Shown here piece after piece: positions 32,701-47,700 of a DNA stretch of 64,000 nt (positions within the stretch are counted from its first letter, which is position 1; every line of letters starts with the position of its first letter). The stretch lies in NCBI GenBank assembly GCA_038373865.1, contig JAXGGA010001128.1:62001-126000 (forward strand), read 5' to 3'. A program made the translations under genes and the position numbers. The notes under the pieces are model-generated. The model worked only from the letters and a program-made list of their open reading frames with translations. It was not told where the DNA came from and searched no databases. Origin of the DNA: Uloborus plumipes. Lineage: Eukaryota > Arthropoda > Arachnida > Araneae > Uloboridae.

Positions 32701-35700
32701 GGTAAGGCAGGGAACATAAGTTCTTTATCTCTTGTCTTTCTACCCTGTCCGTCGACAAATATCCCTAAATCTACAATAGACAATTATTTTGAATAAAGAC
32801 ATAATTTAAAGAATTGAACTTTAATTAATATGCATTTAAGCTTTATACATACAGCTAAAAACTAGAAGAAATTCGTTGTTTGGAAGATTCACTGCAATCA
32901 AAGCATCCATAGGATTATGGCAAAGATAAGACAAAGCTGCGCTTTCTGTGTTGACTAAACCTGAAAATAAATAAATAAAAATTCTGAATACATTTTTAAA
33001 ACTCCTTTAAATAAAAAGTACTAACTGGATGACCACAAAAGGCATTGAAGCTTAATACTTTGTAGGGAACAACAATGTTTGGAAACATTTTGTATGAGGT
33101 CTTACAATTTGTTTCAACACTAGTTTCATCAGTAAAATGAGTTTGAACAAGAACCATTCATACAATTTTTTTCTTTTCCTTGCATATTTTGTCCAATATT
33201 ACTTTTTCTTTAAAAATATATGTTTCATCTAAAATATATGTTAAAAAATACTGTCGACTGCTCAATCGGGTAACGAATAATTGAAGACCCCACTTACATG
33301 AATAAAATATCTCAGAACCAAATATTTCCCATGCCATAGAGGCAATGTTAAAGATCCCCGCATAATAGAATACCCTGATTTATTGAATAAAATTTCTTGG
33401 ACAGTATTCGTGTAAGCGAGGCGGATAGTATAAGTCATCAGATGAAGAATATGGTTACAAAAAATATGGCTAAAATTAAGCCCTCAAGCCAACAAGAGAT
33501 TTATCATTGAAGAGATTTTTTTTTGAATTTGAATTTTGAAAGGAATTTAGAAATTACTGTGAGTCTCAAAATAGACTTAATGACATTTTAGCTTAAGTGT
33601 GGTTGTGCTGAATGGATAATGGGTGTCATTGATCACCACTTTAGTTTTTCCTTCGCTTGGCGCTAAAAGTTCCAACCGGTCTAATACGAGGTGCATTCAA
33701 GTTCTAAGGCCTCCAGTTTGTTTTCTCGAGACTGAAAAGAAATATAAACATGTGCATTGTTTTAAAATGAGCGTGCATTTGTTCTCAATACATCACAGAG
33801 CTGGCAGCACAGTACATCAGATGAAATTGTAGCAGCAGTGTCGAGAATGTAAACTGTTTCCAGATTCTTAAAATGGCTACGTTTTCCTTACCTGAACAGT
33901 ATGCAATCATTCGTTTTCTGGATTTGCATGGTGTGACACATATTGTTCTCATGCTCTCTGCTCACCTGACCTGGCTTCTAGTGACTTTTGGTTGTTTCCA
34001 ACAATGAAAGAAAATATTCCTGGCCTCACATTCACCAGCCGTACTGCTATTGCTTCTGCAATTTTCCAGTGGTCAAAACAGATTCCTAAAGAACCCTTCA
34101 CCGCGGCCATGGAATCATGGCGACGACGTTATGAAAACTGTGTATGTCTGCAGGGTGATTACTTAAAGCAGTTTGATAGTTTCTGGGTGAGTAGTTAGTT
34201 AGAAAAAAAATTGGAGGCCTTAGAACTTGAATGCACCTCGTATGAACCTCTGTGTAGCATCAGCAAGAATAGCAACTAAATGTAAGATTTAAACAGAAAA
34301 AATCATTTTCCACCATTACTTCCAGTTTAATCAATACTCGGAAGCTGACAGTAAAAATTTAAAAATGTAATTGAGACTTGAACTTACAAAACGGAGGAGT
34401 TTCTTCCCACAAAGAGTAAATGAAAAATGATGAAGGAAAGCCAATGCATAACCTGTCCCCCATCACATTTAGGCACTGAGCAGAAGTTGGCAAAGAAATT
34501 TCCCGGCGTCTTTGGTGGCGAGCTTTTGTTCGATTGATATCATACAAAACAACCTGCAAGGGGAATGCATCATATTTTGTTAGATTTATCTAATAAATGT
34601 AAGAAAATATGCCAGTTACAAGTACATTCGTAAAACCTTTATGAATGTTTGTACAACATGTGATTGGATTAAAATTCACTTCTTTGTTTTAGAGACTTTC
34701 AAAATAAGGTACAAATATCCTTTTAAATTCCTAGAATTAGAGTTGTAAGCATAGCTATTGTGAAGCAACTTGATTAAAATTCATTCGTAATTATAGATAT
34801 GCTTTTACTGAACACAAAAATTACAGTAAAATCATGCATACATAACAAGCACATGAAACTGCAGTCCTTGGATGGAATGACCAAGTGGGTGTTGTATTGC
34901 ATGTGTATGCTGTAAGAATTCTTCAGTGTTATCACTATGAATGCAATAACATTAATAATATGTTAATGGCGCAGTTCTAAAATAAATGGAGAAATTTTGG
35001 ATCACAGTTATCCTGAATGACTCTTAAGTATGAAACTAATTCATTTCAAAATGCTGATAATTAAAATATTCTTAAGAGGCACTACTTGTTCTTTCATTTT
35101 AGTTTATACCAGCTTATTACTCGACGTTTCCCGCGTGCTTATTAATACAGCAACATTTTTTTAAACTTATTTCATGCTAAAATGAAATAGGTGAGTCTTA
35201 AATTGATCATTCATTGTTAATTGTAATCTTTGTTTGAAAATACTCATTTTTAAATGTGTTTTATCAATTTATTCTTAAAGGCTTATCTCTATTACTCTAT
35301 ATATTCAAAATTAGAAGAAAATGGCCACTTTGAGACAATAAATTTTAATTTTGAGCTTTTTGGATTTTTTTTTTTAATTTCCAAACCCAGCCTATGTGAA
35401 TGCCACTGCATCAAGGAACCTCTGTGCCAAGTTTGATGAAAATCCGACGAAAACTGGATTTGTATAAGGAACAAACATGCAAACAAATATACATACATCC
35501 ATTTTTATATACACAGATTGCATGAAAAAAGATCAAACAAAAGACTGCTTTCCATCCTAGAAATTCATGAGGGATATTTACCTGCCTCTTAAGTGCAATG
35601 CAAAACACATAACTGGAGGTTCCCGGCATACACCCTTGAGAACAGCAGGCAGTGTCAAATGTAAGGCAACCCTTGGTTTCAGCTACTTTTATCCACTCTA

Positions 35701-38700
35701 CGTCGTGGCCGTCCAACGCACCCACCGGTATCAGACGTATGTGCCTCTGCTTGCCTGAGATATAGACACAGTTACATTAAGTTTCAAAGAGAAAAGTTAC
35801 TTGCGAAAAATAGCTCTTAAAATAAAAGAAAGAAAGAAATTTCTCTCTTTCTTTTACTTTCAACAACATTTCTTAAAATTTATGATGTTTGACTAGCTGC
35901 CAGGGCAGCTAGATTAGCTTCCTGTGGAATGTTGATGCATTACAATCCCCCCCCCCTAACTTTTACCTCAATCTGATGTTATATTATTTGATATAATTTA
36001 ATGTTCATAAGATTTTAAGACATACTACACACGTTGCCTGCTAATGAGTTTTATGTTTGATTTAGTTGAGCCTTTGTTCAAAATTCTCATTATCGATGGC
36101 TTTAAATTCAACTACTTATTAATTGATATGTTTGTTAATTAAAATTGTATAATTATGTGAATTAAAACTAATAAAGCCTGAAAAATGACAAATCTATCGG
36201 TACCTGGTTCAACTTTCAGTTCATTGGGATTCAAGAGAAAGAAGCAGGACATAGATACATAGATACTCAGTTTTTAATATAAGTAGACTGCACATCACAT
36301 TAATTGAAAAATCATTTAAGAACACAGTTTTGAAAAAAAAAAATTAAGAATGAAAAATTAGACATAACTAGAAAGAGTATCAGTTCATGTTTCGCGCATC
36401 ACAATGTCTGTTTTCAAAAGCAAAATACAATCAAACGAAAGCTCTATTTTTTACTTTTACAATGGTTACAGTCATTTGCATATAAAAAACGTTTGGGGTT
36501 CTTTTTTGCATTGTTTAAGTTTTTTAACAGCTTTGTATTTTGTACCATTTTTGAAGTAGAAACCTAAATATTGATAGGATTGCTTAGCTTGTCCTTCACA
36601 CCAAATTTTGTTAAAATCGGAAATGGTGAGGTCAAAAACTTCTTTTTCCTGATTGATTTGATCTGGATTTGCCCAAAAACGACTTAAAAATCACTATTTT
36701 TACCACTAAAAGTGGGATGCGCAGTAAAAAACACAACCTTTCTCGGCCACCAGACACCCCTCATGCTGCTTGGAAGAGCATAGGGAAATATATATTAAAA
36801 AGCCAGACGTCTTAAAATTCTTGTTTTTTCGACGTTCTCTTGGACTACAATCCCTCAAGTGAGTTAAGTGACAAAAAAATAATACCGTAAAATCCCGAAA
36901 GTACCCCCCCCCCCTATCGATTATATCCCCCTTCCCCTTTTTCGGAAAAAAGTAAAATTTCTCTTATCCTGAATATATTGTATAAAAAATATCGATTATA
37001 GCCCACCTGAAATTTATCAGTTTAGTTTGGAAAACGGGGGGTTATTTTCAGGATTTTACAGGAATAATAATGATAAATAATATTAAAAACACTGAAGCAC
37101 AAAGAAATTTACCTGACACTGCTATTAAAAGTTGTTCTTCAGGCACATACTGAATCTGTGATATCTTCTTCCCATCCCCCACTCGAGCTATTTCTGGAAA
37201 AGATTTAAAATTGATTACATATAAAAACTAAATACTCCATTTTTTGCTTTAACTGATTTGATCAAATTTAAAGCAACACAAAACTAATTAACTAATTTTG
37301 AATCAAGACGAAAGATCACAAATTGCAAACATAGTTGCACTTTAAAGAACTAAATTTTAGCTAAACAATTGCAGTTGATGAAAGACAGATGGATCTGACT
37401 CTTGTGCCATTAATGACAATTCAATGTACATAAACGTTTATTTGTAGGCTTAAAAATTCATAACAATCTATGATGGTGTTGCTTAGTAACTTGATGCTCA
37501 ACCTCGGATAGGCTCATATATATTTGGATTGAAAGAAGAAAAATTCTTTGATTGGCACAGCAATGAGAGCAAAAACAATGCAAACCTTCTTTCCTCTCCA
37601 CTATTTTAACAAACAGAATCGTTTAAGATGTCAACGTATCAGAGGCAGATAAAATTGAAAATTAAAATTTTTAGTTAGTAGCCAGTAGCAGGTAGATATG
37701 CTCAGTTTACTAGCCTCTTATTTGCCATTAATAGCCACTTTATCCAAGTTTTTTTTTTCATGAAAATATTGACACATGATACCTTAGTCAGGTGCAATGT
37801 TATACTAATGAATATCTATAAGAGAAATCCCATAATGGAATTTCAAAAAATAATTTTGCTTCAACCAGCAATTTTCACAAAAAAAAAAAGTATGCATGAT
37901 TTTCTCATCTGTTAGGAATATGAAATGACATGTAAAAACTTAGGATCATTTTTACTCAACAAAACAAATTGCAACGAAGTAGAAATTACTTGTTAAAAAA
38001 AATCAAGGAAGTAATAAATATCTGGGTACAGCAGGGCTTTCAGAAAGTGATAAGTTGAGTACTTTATTAAGTTGCAAAATGGAAGTGGCAACTACTTATT
38101 TTCAGGTAGGGTCAAGAATCGGACTACAGTTCAGGGATCAGATTTTTAGCTATCCGTTAAAAATAACACCAAGAGCATTTGTAAACATTTTAGACACATA
38201 TTTCAATCTTTTATACAGATCACAAATTCATTTTGTCAAATTTCAGTACCTTCTCTATCAAGATCTACACAATACAGGCCTTCTTCAGTTCCAAGAACTA
38301 CTCTCTCTCGATCTGAAACAAGGATCAAAATTTAGTAAAGACAATAAATTAAACAAGTTGTATTATGATGAGTGTATAGGTAAAGACTTATCAAGAATTC
38401 TCTGATAAAGTATTAAACATTTCTTCCATTTGAATCTATTATTAATACCGTAAAAACCGACGTATCGGCCGCACCCGCGTAAGAGCCGCATCTGAAATAA
38501 TGCTCAAGTTGAAAAAAAAAATATCGCGGATGGGCCGCACCTCTCGTATGGGCCGCATAGTTATTCTTCAATTTAGATACTTGCAATGTAAATGACATTT
38601 ATTCTACTAAGAAAGTGGAAATCCCCCACTCTCCTCGCCTTTCCCATGCCCATCAACCGTTTTCATGTTGCTTCTTTGGATCGCACAACTTTTTGTCCCT

Positions 38701-41700
38701 CATAAAAGAAACACAAACGCCCCCAAGTAGCTTTTAAGAGCCACCTCCTGGAATTTGGTTAAGTAGCCAATTCAAGGAACCTCCCTTTATTTGTTTACTG
38801 TTCAGATATCCGAACAGGTGTTTCCCCTTTTTCTTACTTGCGCAGGGTCAGCAGAGATAGCTGACAGCTACCTACCCAGGGGCGCCTGGCAGGAATGTCG
38901 GCATCAACACGCTTTTGTTAACTGTCTGCTTTTGTCTACCCCCCCCCCCCCCCCAAAGATCGAAGTCGTACGTTGAAGTTACAGGGGATTTCCGGGCCTT
39001 TTATTTATTCTCAGAATTTTCTGCTCTTAGGTCTGGGGAAAAAAATCGCCTAAGAGCCGCACCGTTGTATGGCCCGCAGTATAGATAAAATTGCATTTTT
39101 TCCACGCATGGGCCACGGCTGACACGCCGGTTTTTACGGTAGTAGTATTGTTTACATTTTTTTCAAAAGATACTCAGAAAAGCAAACAAAATTGCTTAAA
39201 TTGTAAGCAACTATTCAGTCAGTAGCTAATTTACAAAATCATGAATTCTTATAACAATAAGTTTTTAGAATATTCAGGAAAAATATAAATACTATACAAA
39301 ATTATTAAATGAAAACGATAAAATAATAATCTGAATTACCAATAACAGCTGCAGATAAGGCATTTTTTACAACTGAAATAGTATTATCTAATATTTCTTT
39401 GGCTTGAAAGACCTGAAAGAAAGAATACACATTCATTTATTTTTAACTTTTGTACAAAAAAAGCAATGCAATTATAAACATTACCAGGTGTGCCCACTCT
39501 CTCCCCCCCCCCCAAAATTTTCCCAACTCTCTTGTGCTTTTTATATTTTTAGCCCTCTTTTTTATTTTATTTATTCTTAAAAATATTATTATTATTATTA
39601 TTTTAAAACTATTACTTTTTTATACATTATAACCTTTTAAACGTTAGAATAGAGTCGCTTTTTTTCCCTTTTTTTCCAGACATTCTAAGCACACACACGC
39701 ACACAAAGAAAATAAATAAGTAAATTAAAAAAAATGAAGAACTAAGAGAAATAATTTAAATTAAAAAAAAATAATTCATGAATAATTTTTATTAAAAAAA
39801 ACCGCAGATAGTTTACATTAACAAAATAAATTAAACAGATAACTTAAATAAATAAATAAATTAGTTTTAAAAAATCCCCCCCCCCGTTTTGATGGTATAA
39901 CTTGCGCCCCCCCCCCACAATAATCCCCCCGTGGGCACCCCCGACCATTACATTAAAAGAGGGAAATGGGACTACTTACAGTCCGAGATGGAAGTTTATT
40001 TCGACGAAGAATTCGATGAAGCTCTGTTAGGGCGTCGACCCATTTGTTCTTTTCACTTTCTCTGTCAACTAACATCAGAGTTTGATTTTTTAGTCCAGGA
40101 GGGTCCATCATTGATGTAGTTATCTGAACAGCAAAAGACACGAATGAATACAAATCTTCAATGTTTAAAAGTCAACAACCAAAATTGACTTCATAATTTC
40201 ACACAGGAAATTCAGAGCGAAATTATTGCTTAACTTCATTTTTTGAAGTTCTTATTCATATTAGTCAATTTTTTTTCTTCCAAATATATATCTTCATTTT
40301 AATGTCAAACAATACTATACAAACTGCTAGTTTTGAGATGGATACTTGAAAAAACTACAAAGTACTGATTCAAAGGCTTTAAAAGAAGCATAATAGGTTA
40401 GTTAAGAATCTTTCAAATGAAGATTATGATACTAGCCTGAAGCAAAGGAGAATCAGAGGGGACACAATTCAGTTGTTTGAATTTATGAATACAAATACAA
40501 ATGCGACGACCAGCAGCAGGCCCTGGGCCCAACAGGGCTGGTCCTAGTCAAATTATAGACCCCAATGAAGATCAATGGCCCTCTTAAAGCTATCTACCCC
40601 ATTGCTCCTTACTGCCTCTTCCGGTAAACTATTCCAAGTTCCCACTACCCTGCTAAAATAGTAAGTTTTCCGAATTTCCAGATTAGTCTGAGATTTAAAC
40701 AGCTTAAAACAATGACCCCTTGTCCTGCTTTCCGTGCAAAAATCTAACCCCGTAACATTATTCATTTTAATAATTTTAACAACTGAATCATGTCCCCTCT
40801 GATTCTCCTTTGCTCAAGACCATACATATTGAGCATTCTAACTCTGAAATAATAGTCTAAATTAGAAAATCTCGTACATTCATGTAGATAATTTGTTTAA
40901 ATTTTCTGTAAATAAAAGTTTAGCCCAGAATAGGACATTTTACTTTTCTGGTAAACACGCCATTACACAACAACAAGATTAACTTTTTAATTCTAACTGT
41001 TAAAAATTAATCTTAAAAAAAAATACTTTACTCTAAATATACAAGGGATATCCTTCCTGTTAGCATGGATGACATCTGATTCTAGCACCGAATTGACAGA
41101 AAAGTCTTCATCTCTATGAAGAGAAAAAAAAATATCTATAAAGTCAATACATGAAATTTAAAAATAAAATTAGGATATTGTAGAAAATGGATAAGCTACC
41201 TCATATCTAAAACCTGAGAAACACAAACATATGGCTGGGCACTTTTGTCTTGGGCTAAATCATACAGAAAAAGTTTAAAATCACAAACCACAACAAATTG
41301 CCTCATCCAACCTTTTTTGACGCCTCCCGGTTTTGGAACCTGCAAGCGAAGCAGAATAATTAAACTTCTAGGTCACAAAATTTTTTGAAAACAATTCATC
41401 AAATGCATTCAAACAATATAATACAGTAAGCCAACAGAACTTTTTTATTATGGACTAAATTCAGGGTAAATTTATTAAAAAATAAGTCTTACTTTAACCT
41501 ATCTTTTAATTATTTATTTTAAATCCAGTTCTTAATAATATAATACAATGTGTCGAAATTAAAATCATGATTAATAAATTATGAGCACAAAACATTTTTA
41601 AAAACACTATTTTGGAATTTATGCTCTTACTAGCTTATTACCCGGCATTGCCCGGGTGCTTATTAGATGCATGGTAATTAAAACATGAATTAAAATTGTT

Positions 41701-44700
41701 TTTAACTTATTTCATGCTAAAATGAAATAGGTGAGCCATAAATTGATAATTCATTGTTAATCGTAATCTTTGTTGGAAATACTCATATTTAAATGTGTTG
41801 AATTTTATTATTTGTGTGCTTATCTCTATCACTCTATCTATTCAAAGTTGAAAGAAAATGGTCATTTTGAGACAAAAATTTGAATTTTGAACTTTTTTGG
41901 TTTTTTTAAAACCCCACCTATGTGAATTCTAGTTCATCAAGGAACCTCTGTGCCAAGTTTGATGCAAGTCCAATGAAAACTATGGATCTGTATGAGGACC
42001 AAACATACAAACAAATATATATACATACAAACATCCATTTATATATACATATATATATATATATATATAGATAAGAATTAAATTTTCGGAGGAAAATTAT
42101 TTTTGAAGTGTCCATAATTTATTGAACAAACAAGTAACTTGAATACTAATTACCTTCACATAGCCTTCATATGCAGTACCAATTCCCCGCGTTGGATCAA
42201 TACCGACAGGACGTTTAGCTGAAAATCATATCACACTTTAGATAGCGTTTGATTTATGGGGGCAATGTATGAAGCACCAAATTTTCATTGAGTGTCTAAT
42301 ATAAAATACTGGCATTCTATAAAATGCCTTAAATGATACTCTGCAATTCTTCTGGATTTTTAGTATGAAGAATGCTGGTATTTCATACATTGACAGTAAT
42401 ACATACATAATTCATTTCTAAATATAAATAAACATTTAATAATTGGTTTTTGCTAATGTTGGCTTAGTTGCAGTTTTTCAGCTTCATTGAAAAATTTATC
42501 CTGCATGATGAGTAGCAATAACCTCAAAAACTTTAGAAATTAAAAAACCACTAAAGTTTTTTTCTCGAAAGGCATCATTTTGAATATAGCAACAAAAAAT
42601 ACAGTTGTAAAAACTTTGTTATATAGGAAAGTTAATACTTAAAAGTTATGAAGCTGTAATGCAGCTTAAAGCTGACACTTAAAAATGGAAAAAAAAATCA
42701 GAAATGTAGGATATACGTTTTAAATGAACAAATTGCTTTTCCCTATTAATAAATACATCCTGCTATCACAATCTCAAATGAATTTCCAGCCAATAATTCC
42801 ATTACGATCAGAATGTTAACTGAAACAAATTTCAGAATACACTGTTAGAAACCTTACAATAAAGCAAAAACAAATTTTCTTCAAATCATTTAAATGACTT
42901 CAAACAAGAGGGTTAGCTTTAAACTATTTTAACAATTTTAGTATATTTGACAGGAAAAGAAACCCGAAAGCCCAAAGCTGCAGTAAGGTTATAATATTAG
43001 TTTTCAATATTTTATAAAAGAAGTTGAAGACACTGTATTTTGTTAATTGTGTAATCCAAGAGAATCCTGAAGTTATTGTTGAAAATATCCTCTTGATTGC
43101 TGATTCAAAGTTATTGAATCTTTTGTCCTACATTGCAACATTTTTTTTTCTCTCTCTGATACAATAAGATACAGAAATCTTGTGGTGCAATAAAACAGAA
43201 TTGAAGAATCTAATCATTTATAAATTTCATTTTTATCATTAAAAGTTGCACTATTATTATAATTACAATATAGTTTACTAGATAAGTTAACGCAATATTT
43301 ATTTCTTTTCTATGGTTAGAATTTTTTGGCATGTCAGGAAATTTTTCGTATGAACTAAGTTTGGCAAGATGTTGCGTAATAATCCTGTAACAGCCCAAGC
43401 TAGGAAATGCAATAAAATATTTTTTCAGTAAATGCAGTGGCACAACAGGTCATGGGGGCCAAGGCCTACTGTGCCCATCCCATTTTTCGTTACCGAGGGC
43501 TTTGAGGTGCAAGGGTAAATGTTCCAGTTAGGTAATCAACTGAGCGTGGAGCGCTCAGGGTTTAATTCCCAAGCAAGCTTAGTATTCATTTTATTGACCT
43601 ACTGAAGGAGTGAAAGGAGGAGTCTGCCATGCTCAACCCTGGAATTGAACCCAGATCTGCGGTGTAGAAGTGCTACAACTGAGCCACTGGGCTTCTTTTT
43701 TTTAGTAACTTAGCTGCGAGAGAACTCAGTTCTCTCACAGCTTTCATGTTATGTGCTGAGCTTTTTGCACTGAGGAAGAGGCTCCATTGTAGCCTTGAAA
43801 TAGCTACTTGTTGTAATTTCTACCTAATTTGTGCTTTATTTATGGTGATTTTTAACTTCAATTATAGTTTAGCACAAAGCTTATTTGATCATTTTTCATT
43901 TAATCATACGTATTATTTCAAGTTCTAGCAAACATCAGATTTTTATCATGCATAAAAAGTAGAGGAAGATAAAAAAGTTCGACATACTTTGATCAGAGGG
44001 AACAGGACATAAAGAAGGTACTTTATCTTGGCATGTAACATGACAAGCGAATCCACACACTGAAATATAAATTTTGCATTAAAAAAGAACGTAAATAAAA
44101 AGCATATTCAAATTCAAAGGTATGTCTATTTAGATGAGCCTATCTTTTTGACAAACTGCTTTGTTAAGTTAAGAATTTAGAGGTACAAAACAATCTTTTT
44201 GATACACTGCTTTGTTAAGTTAAGAATTTAGTAATGCAAAAGAATAACAGATAGTAAACTGGTATTTAACTATTTTTCAAGAAGTTATTCAGAAATGATC
44301 CGCAAGTCACGAAAATTAACAAATCACACTCAGTTCACAAATCTGCATCGCATTTTAAATCTATTAATGACATTCTTTGTTGTTACGGTAATAGTTTAAT
44401 TTAACATTTAAAAAATTCCGAACATTGTGAATGAATTTTTAATTAAAAAAACCAATATAAAAGTAGTTATTTTAAAAGAAGTTAAGGAAATTTAAAACTC
44501 TGCACAGTAAATTTTCTCATCACCATTCAGAGAATACATACCTTCACAAACAGCTCCTTGCCTTATCAAACCAACCATCAGTGATGTACAGTGATTGCAT
44601 TTTAAAGGAGCCACAAATGTTCTCACTAAAAATTGATGGACTTTGGGCTAAAACGAAAACAAACTATTTTTTAATAGAAACTAAATGAAATGAAAAACAT

Positions 44701-47700
44701 AAATATAATTTTTCAATCGAATGATATGACAAATATAGATGTAACTATTCTTCAATCAAATAATATAATAACTATAAATGTACAGAAGTAACGAAGAGTT
44801 TTCACAAATTACATTTCTTTCAAACCAAGTTAAAATAATTCCTGAAAATAGATACTTTCATGAAATCAGAATGGACAACATTAAAATTAAAAAAAAAAAT
44901 TTATAAGTATAAATAAAAAAGAAAGGAAGAAAAATGTTGCATAAAAGTCAAAAATATCAAACAATTACTTTTTAAGGGTATGCTATTTCTACATTTTTAG
45001 TAAAGTTTATTTTTACAAACATAATTTACCGCTCTAAATAGTTTGCTTCATATTGCTTTTGAGAGTGCAATCATGAAATAATTTTACTCAGCTTGTCTTG
45101 GTGAACATATAAAACATTTTCTTCCACAATTTGAAAAATGCAATGGTTTTTCTTGCTGCGATTTAAGAAATTTTAGATGATTTAAAACTTTGTGAGAGCA
45201 GACAGGTTCTCATACTGCTTAGCTATCTCAAACATGTATGGATTGTAAATAAAAGCATTTTGAAAAAACTACAAAACTGAATTTTTGTCAAAATAAAATA
45301 ATGTATGTTTTTACTAAGTATCTTAAGGTAGTAAGTAGACTGGTAACTTGGGTTCAAAAAAATCGAAAAATTTTTTTTTGCTTCATTTGAAAGTACAATG
45401 TCTTGAGAATATACTGCGAAAATTTCAGATAGAAATTCAAAATATTGTTCGGGAGTTATAACGAGTTTCCTAGAGCGCCTCGGAGTTTGTTGTTGAACTT
45501 TAAACGCATTTTTCTCAAAACATTGTTTTTCTGGTCGGCCCGTGTCTTAACTTTCTTTCTACTGAACCAATTGCTTTCAAATTTTAACAGGCTGTTCAAC
45601 ACACTTATAGTTCTCGTCGGTACTAACGAGAATTTTTTTCACCCCTAACTTTTTATTTTACAAACCTTTCTTTGCTAAAATAAAAGGACTTTTTTTTAAA
45701 AGTCCGCCATTTTGTTATTTACCCTTGGAATTTAACTTCAGTAGTTCCGACCAGAATGACATGTCTATAGATTAAGAATAATCAAGAATATTTGATTTCA
45801 GATAACATCAAGAGCCAAAATCACCCGGGCCACTGACGTGCATTTTTTAGAGGTTCCAACTTCGAGTGACAATAATAATAGTAATAAACTATTAAATTTT
45901 TTCAAATGAATTTTTTTTTTGAATATTTTCAATATGTAAATAAAAACACTCTTAACATTCAAGATAATTCATTTTTATTTTCCTATGAAAAACCACCCTC
46001 CAAAGAAGTTATGAAAATAGGCATAAATTACCAGACTACTACCTTAAATTAACTGGTTTCATAAACTAAAGTACATCCTCCCATTAGTGAAAATGTAACA
46101 CACTAAAACAGTCAAGGCTAAAAGTAAAGAATAAAAATTAAGTTACAGAAACAAAAATGTTACCTTTGGAGGGAGAACAGCATTAGGCCTAGTATCTATT
46201 ATGGGAGAGACTGGAGCAGATACCATTTCCTAAACAATCAAACTCAAAATTAGCATTGTTAAAATTTTGAATTACAGAATAAAATAAATGGAAAAACTTC
46301 AAAAGCAAAGCATGATCGAAATTTATAAGTAAAATAAAGTAAAGTCTTGAAAATCCGAGGTTCCAGTTAATATCAGGTGCTTTATTGACGTTTTAAGGTA
46401 TATCTGCTGTAACAGCTAATTGCATTAAAATATGAAAATCAGAATCTTTCACTACTGTAAAATTTACTTCAGTACATAGGTAACTTTGTAATAAAAAAGC
46501 TTTGACCGGTCGGTGTCAATAACAATTGAAAAGTGTCACAAAATATTCTTTGACAGCTAGAGACACATTAAGATGCACTTTGGAGATATAAAGTAAAATA
46601 CAACGTTAAAGAAGCACAAATACGTAGGGATACACAGACACGTGTTTCGGGGTGACAAGGAACGCCTTTTTCAATGCAGAAAAATTGTGAGTTTATGGAT
46701 GCATAGACCGGATGTCTGTGGATCCATAAGCTCATAATTTTTCTGCATTAAAAAGGCATTCCTTGTAACGCCGAAACACGTGTGTACAGTATCCCTGCAT
46801 ATTTGTGCTTCTTTAACGTTGTGCTTTACTTCACATTTGTTGCACAAAGGTATTTATATACTTCACTTTGGAGATAACTTGACGTGAAAGACGACTTAAA
46901 ATAAACATTATTTTACGTCCACCTGCTTTCGTAGCTAAAAGAATTTTCGGATAAGTCTAGTTTTCAGTTATCCGAGGTCGCTTGAGCCCCAACCTCAATT
47001 ACCTTGGATTTTCGAGACTCAAGTACATGCAAAACTCAGCATAAAATGAAAAAGAAAAACTTTGCAAGTTAAGCATAATATTGCACATACTCCACTGTTG
47101 TCAGAGACATTAGACTTGCTGCTGGCCACAGAAGGAGGCTGATTGTCCTCGACATCAGCTTCGTCCCCTGCTCCCGCCGAATCCCCACTCTCGCTCGGAG
47201 CCAGGCGGTGGGAAGCGTTCTTCAAAAACTGATCTGGAAGTTATTCGGAAAACATCGATGTAAATTGTAAAGAACATCTATTTATAAAGGACGGGTATAT
47301 ATGCATTAAAAGAATAGCGACATAGAATCATGCGGTTTAAAAAAAGTATAAATTGGTTTTCACACAATACTTGACTACAATAATACAAGTAAGACGACCA
47401 GCAACAGGCTCTAGGCCCAGTTAGGCTGGTCCTAGTCACTTTACAGCCCCCAATGAAGATCAATGGCCCTCTTAAAGCCATCTACTCCATTGCTCTTTAC
47501 CGCTTCTTCCGGTAAGCTGTTCCAAGTTCCCACTACCCTGCTAAAATAGTAATTTTTTCGAATTTCAAGATTAGCCTGAGATTTAAACAGCTTAAAACAA
47601 TAACCTCTTGTCCTGCTTTCCATGCACAAATCTAACCCAGTAACATCATTCATTTTATTAAATTTAAACAACTGAATCATGTCCCCTCTGATTCTCCTTT

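Noticed and set aside
38055..38405. 116-codon plus-strand frame
   Set aside because: It overlaps MRCK exon 19 in antisense and has no recognisable domain.
43620..43700. Functional tRNA gene
   Set aside because: The tRNA-like part is degenerate and continues into a longer non-tRNA body, so a SINE fits better.
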